Below, piece by piece: positions 1 through 5,990 of a stretch of DNA of 21,945 nt. The position numbers and the translations under genes were made by a program. The number at the start of each line of letters is the position of its first letter. The stretch's first letter is position 1. Below the pieces are notes generated by a model. That model did not search any database and was not told the origin of the DNA. It saw nothing but the letters and a program-made list of their open reading frames with translations. The stretch lies in contig CATKXN010000035.1 in NCBI GenBank assembly GCA_949840605.1, positions 1 through 21,945 of the forward strand. Reading direction: 5' to 3'. This DNA comes from an uncultured Alistipes sp. (GTDB lineage: Bacteria; Bacteroidota; Bacteroidia; Bacteroidales; Rikenellaceae).

Positions 1-42
1 CCGCCCCGCCCCCCCCCCGCCCGACGCCCCCCGCCGGCCGGC
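1..42. repeat. C-rich homopolymer tract at the left edge
   Basis: The first 42 bases are almost all G and C, with an uninterrupted run of ten C (9-18), a C3 run (20-22) and a C6 run (27-32). The minus strand therefore has four G-tracts of three or more separated by loops of one to four bases, which fits the usual G-quadruplex pattern. No gene can be read here on either strand. Long C tracts at a contig edge can also be assembly or sequencing artefacts, and the window does not show what lies to the left. Confidence 0.5.
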
Positions 43-130
43 ATACGGCACCCGTCGGTCGGCCACCGGCGGTCGGCAACCCCCTCTCCGCGAACCGCTC
101 CCGGCGGGCACGGCGGCTTCCGACGGGCAG

Positions 131-217
131 CGAACGACGAACGACAGACGGCGGGCGGCAGGCGGCAGGCGGTACATCGCGGCATCGCGGCATCGTGGCA
201 TCGCGGCATCGTGGCAC
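131..217. repeat. Cluster of three short tandem repeats before and into the MFS gene
   Basis: Three unrelated short tandem repeats sit side by side. A 7-mer (cgaacga) occurs about twice at 131-145. A 7-mer (ggcggca) occurs about 2.7 times at 154-172. An 8-mer (ggcatcgc/ggcatcgt alternating) occurs four full times at 181-212 with partial copies on both sides, and is followed by a T7 run at 218-224. Unit lengths of 7 and 8 are not multiples of three, so slippage here would shift any reading frame that crosses them. The possible GTG start of the MFS gene at 195 lies inside the 8-mer array, while the preferred ATG at 243 lies just after it. The rest of 1-242 shows no gene and no recognisable promoter. 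Confidence 0.75.
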
Positions 218-242
218 TTTTTTTGAGCCCCGGCCCGCCGAT

Positions 243-1676
243 ATGGCAAACCTCCGCGAACATATCCGGCAAAGCCGGGGCTACAAATGGTGGATACTGG
301 GAATGATCATGCTCGGGACCTTCATGGCCGTGCTGGACGTCACGGTGGTCAACGTGGGGCTCCCGGCCATCATGTCCTCGTTCCGGATCGGCATCTCCAC
401 GGCCGAATGGGTCATCACGGCCTACATGATCACGATGACCGTCATGCTTCCCTCGGCCGGATGGTTCGCCGACCGGTTCGGCAACAAGCGGTTCTACATC
501 CTCGGGATGGCGCTGTTCACGCTGGGGTCGTGGCTCTGCGGAAAATCCCCGAGCGACGGGTTCCTCATCGCCTCGCGGGCCTTGCAGGGCCTCGGCAGCG
601 GGATCATCCAGGCTTTGGGACTGGCCATCGTCACCCGCGAGTTCAGGCCCGAGGAGCGGGGGCTGGCGCTGGGTCTGTGGTCGATGGCCGCGGCGGCCTC
701 GATCTCATTCGGGCCCCTGCTGGGCGGCTATCTGGTCGACGCATACAGCTGGCACAAGATCTTCGACGTGAACGTCCCGGTAGGACTGCTGGCCATCGGG
801 CTCTCGCTCTTCATCCAGAAGGAGTGGCGGGGCGGCGTACGCCATCCCTTCGACTGGAAGGGATTCGCCGCCATCGTGCTCTTCATGCCCCTCACGATCT
901 TCGCTCTCGCCCGCGGGAACTCCGCGACCAACCACGAAGGATGGGCCTCGCCGACGGTGATCGCCTGCTTCGCGGTCGCGGCGGCGGCATTCGCATTCTT
1001 CGTCTTCACGGAACTCCGCAATCCGACGCCCCTGCTGCAGATACGCCTGCTGGGCGAGCGGAACTTCGGCATTTCGATGGGCGTGCTGACGCTCTTCGCG
1101 GTCGGAATGCTGGGCGGAACCTACCTGCTGCCCCTCTACATGCAGCGCGGACTGGGTTACACGGCGCTGATGGCCGGCAGCGTCTTCCTGCCCGTAGGAC
1201 TTATCCAGGGGGTGCTTTCGGCCGTGTCGGGCTACATGACCCGGTACGTGAAACCGCTCCTGCTGGTCGTGGCGGGCATCTTCGTCATGGTCCTGAGTTT
1301 CTGGCTGGCCAGTCGCTTCACGATCCACACCTCACACCGCCATATCCTCTTCGTCCTCTACCTGCGGGGCTTCGGCATGGGACTGACGTTCGCACCGCTG
1401 AACCTCTTTTCGCTCAGGAACCTCACCCAGCAGGACATGGCCGCGGCGGCCGGCATTTCGAACAGCATCAAACAGCTGGCGGGCAGCTTCGGCATCGCCG
1501 TCCTGACGGTCGTATTCACCGCCCGCACGGCGCTCCACGCGGCGCACGAAACGCACCTGACGCCCCAGACCTACGTCGAAGGCGTCACCGACGCACTGAC
1601 GGTCGTGGCATGGATCACGCTGGCGGCGGCGCTTCCCCTGCTCGGGGCGCTGCGCCGAAAGAAGATCAGGAAATAG
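243..1676 (+). CDS. MFS multidrug exporter, DHA2 (EmrB/QacA, 14-TM) type
   Basis: The product is a 477-residue inner-membrane drug:proton antiporter of the DHA2 group. Near the N-terminus, LDVTVVNVGLPAI is the DHA2-type motif in the first membrane helix. GWFADRFGNKRF is the MFS motif A loop. GPLLGGYLVDAYSWHKIFDVNVPVG is the motif C region with the typical W..F..N.P signature. Hydrophobic segments continue to the C-terminus, consistent with 14 helices, and the length is normal. I chose ATG 243, giving MANLREHIRQ before the first helix. A GTG at 195 would add 16 residues encoded by an 8-bp tandem repeat. The frame has no stop codon back to base 3, so a longer N-terminus cannot be excluded. EmrB-type pumps often sit beside an HlyD/EmrA adaptor and a TolC-like protein; neither is seen here. 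The gene ends one base before the convergent radical-SAM gene. The substrate cannot be inferred. Confidence 0.9.
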   Translation: MANLREHIRQSRGYKWWILGMIMLGTFMAVLDVTVVNVGLPAIMSSFRIGISTAEWVITAYMITMTVMLPSAGWFADRFGNKRFYILGMALFTLGSWLCGKSPSDGFLIASRALQGLGSGIIQALGLAIVTREFRPEERGLALGLWSMAAAASISFGPLLGGYLVDAYSWHKIFDVNVPVGLLAIGLSLFIQKEWRGGVRHPFDWKGFAAIVLFMPLTIFALARGNSATNHEGWASPTVIACFAVAAAAFAFFVFTELRNPTPLLQIRLLGERNFGISMGVLTLFAVGMLGGTYLLPLYMQRGLGYTALMAGSVFLPVGLIQGVLSAVSGYMTRYVKPLLLVVAGIFVMVLSFWLASRFTIHTSHRHILFVLYLRGFGMGLTFAPLNLFSLRNLTQQDMAAAAGISNSIKQLAGSFGIAVLTVVFTARTALHAAHETHLTPQTYVEGVTDALTVVAWITLAAALPLLGALRRKKIRK

Positions 1677-1677
1677 G

Positions 1678-2940
1678 TCACATCAGCCCCATGCGCTTGC
1701 GGGCGAAGGGCACGACCCACGCCGGGGCCTGCTGCTTCGACAACAGCTCGCGCATGTAGTCCATATAGGGTTCCGCATGGCGGAAATAGCGGTACAACCC
1801 CTCGCAGAGCGAGTTTTTGCGGCATCCGTCGGCTCCCGTCTCGAAGCGGTGTTTGGGGCACTCGCCCCGGCAGGCGAAGTAATAGCTGCACCGCAGGCAT
1901 TCGGCGGGCAGCGCATTGCGCTTGGCCAGTCCGAAATCCACCCGCTTGCGCGAACGGTAGATCTCCGCCAGGGTCGTTTCACGGATATTGCCCAGCAGGT
2001 ATTCGGGGTAGACGAAGTGGTCGCACGAATAGACGTCGCCGTTGTGCTCCACGACCAGCGCGTCGCCGCACGTCTCGCCCATCGAGCAGACGCCCGGCTG
2101 CACGCCGCACCACTGGGCCAGCGTGGCGTCGAACAGCTGCACGTAGCAGCGCCCCACGTCGCTCACGACCCATTCGTCGAAAACATCGCAGAGGAACTGC
2201 CCGTAGCCCGCGGCCGTGACGGACCATTCGGCCAGCCGCGCCCCCTCGCGGTCGGGCGAAACGATCAGCGGACGGTGGAAGTCCGGCTTGTCGACGACGT
2301 GCTCCACGGCGGGCAGGAACTGCATGTACCGGCTGTGCACCGTGTCGCGGAAAAAGCGGTAGATCTCCCCGCCGCGCCCCTCGCACAGCCGGTTCACCAC
2401 GCTCAGCGTGTTGTACTCCACGCCGCCGCGCTGGAACATTCCGATCGTCTGCATCACGCGCCCGAAGGTCGGACGGCCGCCTTTCGTCAGGCGGAACGCG
2501 TCGTGGATGTCCTGCGGACCGTCGAGCGATATGCCCACCAGGAAATTATTCCCGGCGAAAAGGTCGCACCACGCCTCGTTGACCAGCGTGCCGTTGGTCT
2601 GGAGCGTGTTTTCGATCCGCTTGCCGTCGGCGTACTTTTCCTGAAGGGCCATCGCCTTCCGGTAGAATTCGATTCCCAGCAGCAGCGGTTCGCCGCCGTG
2701 CCAGCAGAACTGCACCGTGTCGACGTCGTTGGCCTCGATATACTGCCGGACGTAAAGTTCCAGCAGTTCGTCGCTCATCACGGCCTGCCTGCCGCCGTAC
2801 TGCACGGCCTTGTCCAGGTAGTAGCAGTAGTGGCAGTCGAGGTTGCACGCCGAGCCGGCGGGTTTGAGCATCGTAGAAAAGGCGACCGGCCCCGCCTGCT
2901 TCTCCGCATCGCGGAAGGTGAAGATATCTTTGTTTTTCAT
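1678..2940 (-). CDS. Anaerobic sulfatase-maturating enzyme (radical SAM/SPASM)
   Basis: This is a 420-residue cytoplasmic radical-SAM enzyme of the anSME type. The family oxidises an active-site Cys or Ser of type I sulfatases to formylglycine. The radical-SAM cluster ligands are C32, C36 and C39 (CNLDCHYC). CWHGGEPLL and GISLDGPQDIHDAFR are typical of the family. C-terminal SPASM cysteines that would hold two further 4Fe-4S clusters are visible at C285, C291, C306, C348, C351, C357, C361, C373 and C379, including the CLRCSYYFACRGEC block. Length fits the characterised Bacteroides enzyme (about 415 residues). ATG 2940 (MKNKDIF) is chosen because the in-frame extension to 3108 would run across the divergent promoter region and into the neighbouring gene. 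The 3' end nearly abuts the MFS gene and no terminator hairpin separates them. No sulfatase is present in the window, so its clients must be elsewhere. A related peptide-modifying SPASM enzyme is the main alternative, but the fit to anSME is good. Confidence 0.88.
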   Translation of the reverse strand: MKNKDIFTFRDAEKQAGPVAFSTMLKPAGSACNLDCHYCYYLDKAVQYGGRQAVMSDELLELYVRQYIEANDVDTVQFCWHGGEPLLLGIEFYRKAMALQEKYADGKRIENTLQTNGTLVNEAWCDLFAGNNFLVGISLDGPQDIHDAFRLTKGGRPTFGRVMQTIGMFQRGGVEYNTLSVVNRLCEGRGGEIYRFFRDTVHSRYMQFLPAVEHVVDKPDFHRPLIVSPDREGARLAEWSVTAAGYGQFLCDVFDEWVVSDVGRCYVQLFDATLAQWCGVQPGVCSMGETCGDALVVEHNGDVYSCDHFVYPEYLLGNIRETTLAEIYRSRKRVDFGLAKRNALPAECLRCSYYFACRGECPKHRFETGADGCRKNSLCEGLYRYFRHAEPYMDYMRELLSKQQAPAWVVPFARKRMGLM

Positions 2941-2972
2941 AACGTCCCGGGAAGTAAACGGAATTATTTCGA

Positions 2973-2980
2973 CAAATATA
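2973..2980 (-). promoter_or_regulatory. -7 element for the sulfatase-maturating enzyme gene
   Basis: Read on the minus strand, this is TATATTTG, a match to the Bacteroidota -7 consensus TAnnTTTG. It lies 32 bases upstream of ATG 2940, and an A/T-rich stretch precedes it. No clear -33 TTTG is visible. Confidence 0.6.
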
Positions 2981-3014
2981 GCAAAAAAACGAAATTCCGG
3001 ACACCGGAAACCTT

Positions 3015-3022
3015 TATCTTTG
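3015..3022 (+). promoter_or_regulatory. -7 element for the first outer-membrane receptor gene
   Basis: TATCTTTG matches TAnnTTTG exactly and is followed by GCA, as is common in Bacteroidota. Transcription would begin around 3028-3030, which excludes the in-frame TTG at 3027 and supports ATG 3045 as the start. No good -33 element is seen. The divergent -7 element of the minus-strand gene is about 35 bases away. Confidence 0.65.
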
Positions 3023-3044
3023 CACATTGAACGACTACCGACCG

Positions 3045-5876
3045 ATGCACCCGAAAAAAACGCTGCTCCTGCTGTTCTGCCTGCTCTGCGCCGCGGCCTC
3101 CGCGGCACAGCCCGCCGCCGTGCGTTTCCGGGTCGCCGACCGCGCGACGCGCGATGCGGTGGTGGGCGCCGTCGCCGAACTGCGAAGCCGCACGGACACC
3201 GCGGCCGCAGCCCTCTACACCACCTCGGACATCGACGGGCGCGGTCTCTTTCCCCGCGTGCCGCGCGGCGAATACCGGCTGACCGTCACCTCGCTGGGCT
3301 ACGACTCGCTGCGCACCGACCTGCGGGTCGGCACGGCCCCCGTCGCGCTCGACTCGCTGTGGCTCGCACCCCGCGCCGAGACCATCGACGACGTGGTGGT
3401 CGAGGTCCCGGCGCTCCGCTCGTCGGTCCGCGGCGACACGCTCTCCTACCGCGCCTCGGCCTACAAGGTGTCGTTCGGGTCCGACGCCGGGTCGCTGATC
3501 TCGAAGATGCCCGGACTGGAGATCGCCGACGGGGCGATCGAGGCGCAGGGCCGCAGCGTGCAGCGGGTCTACGTCGACGGCCGCGAATTCTTCGGCAACG
3601 ACGTGATGTCGGCCGTGCGCAACATCCCGGCCGACATGATCGAGAGCATCGACATCTACAACACGCAGAGCGACCAGTCGGAATTCACGGGCGTCGACAC
3701 CGGCGAAGGGGTCACGGCGCTGAACATCGTGACGCTTCCCGACAAACGGCGGGGCGCTTTCGGCCGCGTGTTCGGGGCCTACGGCATCCCGGACAAGTAC
3801 ATCGGCGGGGGCAACGTCAACATCTTCAACGACGACCGCCGCATCTCGGTGATAGGTCTTGTGAACAACGTCAGCCGCCAGAACTTCTCGTTCGAGGACA
3901 TCCTCGGGACCACCGAGGAGTCGGGTTCCCGGACCTCGAACAAGAATTTCATGGTGCGCCCGCTGGACGGCATCTCGACCGTGCAGGCCATCGGAATCAA
4001 CTACAGCGACGACTGGGGCAAAAAAGGCAAGGTCACGGCCAGCTACTTCTTCAACCGCACCGACAACCGCAACACCAGCCGCAGCGACAAGCAGACCTTC
4101 ACCGCGTCGGACAAACTGGTGCTCTACAACGACGAGAACCGTTCGAAGGCGCTTAACCTCAACCACCGCTTCAATTCGCGCATCGACTACCGTTTTTCGG
4201 CGCGCCATTCGCTGATGATGCGCACGTCGTTCAGCCTGCAGGACAACGCCTCGCACAACGAACTCCGGAGCCGCACGGACAACAGGTTCTCCGACGACGA
4301 CATCCGCTTCGTCAACCGCCGCCGCAACTTCGGGCGGAGCGACAGCAAGGGATACAACGTCTCGAACAGCCTGATCTACCGCTACCGCCTGCCGGGCAAG
4401 AAGTCGCACAACCTCACGTTCGGCTTCGGCGGCGCCTACCGCTCCTACGAGCAGTTCAGTTTCCCGCGGCAGTACACCTTCCGCGATCCCGACGACATCG
4501 AATGCGACACGGCGGACTACTCCTCGCGCAACGTCACGCGCACCGACCGCGACCAGCCCGGCTACGACGTGAACGGCAGCGCGAGCTACACCCGGGCGCT
4601 CTCGAAACGGTCGCGCCTGAGCCTCGAATACCGCATCAGCTACACCGACAACAGCGTGGACCGCAGCACGTTCGTGCTCACCAAGGAGAACGTGTTCCCC
4701 GACGAACGCAGCCCGAAGCAGTCCACGGAGTACGACTACGCGTTCCTGACCCACCGCGTCGGCAGCACCTACCAATATTATTTCAAGAAGACGAAGGTCG
4801 CGGCGACGCTCTGCTACCAGCACGCCGCATTCGACAGCGACTACGCCTTTCCCTACCGGCAGAAGACCGGCGCGTCGTTCGACAACCTCACCTACAACGT
4901 GGTGTCGAACATCAGCATCTCGCGCAACAACACCCTGAAATTCACAGCCGTGGGCCGCACGTCGAATCCCCGCGCCACCGACCTGCAGGGCATTGTCAAC
5001 ACGACCAACCGCCAGAACGTCTTCGCCGGAAACCCCCGTCTCGACCCGGTCTACACCCACCGGCTGACGGGGCAGTACATCCGCACCAGCCCCAAACGGG
5101 GACGCACGTTCACCGTCTCGGCCGAGGCGGCCCTCAGCCCCAACACCATCACCGACTCGCTGGTGATCGACACGCCGGATTTCGTCATCGACGACGAGGG
5201 GACGCTACTGGGCGAGGGCAACCAGTTCACCAAGCCGGTGAACCTCCCGGGATTCTGGAACCTCCGCACCGGCGTCAACTACGGCATGCCGGTGCGGTGG
5301 CTGCGCTCGAACCTCAATTTCCGGGCGGGGGTCTCGACGGGACGCATCCCGAGCGTCATCAACGGCGAGCGCAACGAACTGGCGAACAGCTCCTACAACG
5401 CCGGGGTGGTGCTGGGCAGCAACATCTCGGAAAGCGTCGACTTCCGCGTCAGCTACACGGGGCGCTACAACGTGAGCAAGAGCACGTCGCACGTCCGCAC
5501 GCTGGACAACACCTATTTCAGCCAGACCGCCCGGGCCGAAGCCACGTTCGTGGCGTGGAAACGCCTCGTCGTGCGCGCCAACGCCGACTACAACTACTAC
5601 CGGGGGATCACGGACACGTTCCTCGAAGAGCGTCTGATCTGCAACGCCCTGCTGGGCGTGAAACTCTTCCGCAACCGCCTGGGCGAGGTGAGCGTCGGAG
5701 TGAACGACCTCCTGGACCAGAACGGCACGACCTTCCGCCGCACGGTGACGGGCACCACGCTGCGCAACGTGACGAACCTCGGCGTGGGCCGTTACGTTTC
5801 ATTCCAGCTCACCTACAACCTCCGCCTCTACCGCCGCCGGAGCAACGCCGTAATCGACGCCATGCAAGGCAAATAG
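3045..5876 (+). CDS. Outer-membrane beta-barrel receptor with CarboxypepD_reg-like and plug domains (TonB-linked, PF14905-like)
   Basis: The 943-residue precursor begins with a signal peptide (MHPKKTLLLLFCLLCAAASA, likely cut near residue 20-21). Residues about 25-110 look like a carboxypeptidase-regulatory-type beta-sandwich (GRGLFPRVPRGEYRLTVTSLGYDS). Residues about 115-230 form a plug-like domain with PGLEI and VYVDGREFFGND. The remainder alternates short polar and aromatic strands, as expected of a large outer-membrane barrel. This pattern is typical of Bacteroidota TonB-dependent or TonB-like barrel proteins of the OMP_b-brl_3 type, which presumably import or bind a ligand at the cell surface. 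No SusD-like lipoprotein follows, so it is not a standard SusCD pair. The last barrel-like segment (YVSFQLTYNLRLY) is followed by a polar tail ending QGK. The gene has its own promoter and a terminator after it. Ligand is unknown. Confidence 0.85.
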   Translation: MHPKKTLLLLFCLLCAAASAAQPAAVRFRVADRATRDAVVGAVAELRSRTDTAAAALYTTSDIDGRGLFPRVPRGEYRLTVTSLGYDSLRTDLRVGTAPVALDSLWLAPRAETIDDVVVEVPALRSSVRGDTLSYRASAYKVSFGSDAGSLISKMPGLEIADGAIEAQGRSVQRVYVDGREFFGNDVMSAVRNIPADMIESIDIYNTQSDQSEFTGVDTGEGVTALNIVTLPDKRRGAFGRVFGAYGIPDKYIGGGNVNIFNDDRRISVIGLVNNVSRQNFSFEDILGTTEESGSRTSNKNFMVRPLDGISTVQAIGINYSDDWGKKGKVTASYFFNRTDNRNTSRSDKQTFTASDKLVLYNDENRSKALNLNHRFNSRIDYRFSARHSLMMRTSFSLQDNASHNELRSRTDNRFSDDDIRFVNRRRNFGRSDSKGYNVSNSLIYRYRLPGKKSHNLTFGFGGAYRSYEQFSFPRQYTFRDPDDIECDTADYSSRNVTRTDRDQPGYDVNGSASYTRALSKRSRLSLEYRISYTDNSVDRSTFVLTKENVFPDERSPKQSTEYDYAFLTHRVGSTYQYYFKKTKVAATLCYQHAAFDSDYAFPYRQKTGASFDNLTYNVVSNISISRNNTLKFTAVGRTSNPRATDLQGIVNTTNRQNVFAGNPRLDPVYTHRLTGQYIRTSPKRGRTFTVSAEAALSPNTITDSLVIDTPDFVIDDEGTLLGEGNQFTKPVNLPGFWNLRTGVNYGMPVRWLRSNLNFRAGVSTGRIPSVINGERNELANSSYNAGVVLGSNISESVDFRVSYTGRYNVSKSTSHVRTLDNTYFSQTARAEATFVAWKRLVVRANADYNYYRGITDTFLEERLICNALLGVKLFRNRLGEVSVGVNDLLDQNGTTFRRTVTGTTLRNVTNLGVGRYVSFQLTYNLRLYRRRSNAVIDAMQGK

Positions 5877-5898
5877 CCCGCAGACCGGGATTCCGCCC

Positions 5899-5920
5899 CG
5901 GTTTCCGAACCGACTTTTTT
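5899..5920 (+). terminator. Putative intrinsic terminator after the first receptor gene
   Basis: CGGTT and AACCG pair around a TCCG loop and are followed by AC and six T (5915-5920). An overlapping alternative hairpin (ACCGGG with CCCGGT, 5884-5902) is also possible. The short stem makes this moderate evidence only. Confidence 0.5.
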
Positions 5921-5953
5921 ACGGACCGATCGTGCGATTGTCCGAAAAATTGC

Positions 5954-5960
5954 TATCTTG
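5954..5960 (+). promoter_or_regulatory. Imperfect -7 element for the second receptor gene
   Basis: TATCTTG followed by CATCG resembles the -7 context of other promoters in this window but lacks one T of TAnnTTTG. It overlaps the in-frame TTG at 5958, so translation should start downstream, and TTG 5991 is the next sensible choice. Confidence 0.45.
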
Positions 5961-5990
5961 CATCGCACAACCGCAACTTTACCTCCCGGC

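Noticed and set aside
1777..3030. 417-codon plus-strand frame opposite the radical-SAM gene
   Set aside because: The minus strand encodes all expected Cys clusters of the maturase; the plus-strand product shows no motif.
2964..5060. Long open frame on the minus strand opposite the first receptor gene
   Set aside because: It is opposite a clearly real barrel gene, its product is a monotonous Val/Arg/Ala/Glu-rich chain with no domain or signal, and such mirror frames are common in G+C-rich codon usage.
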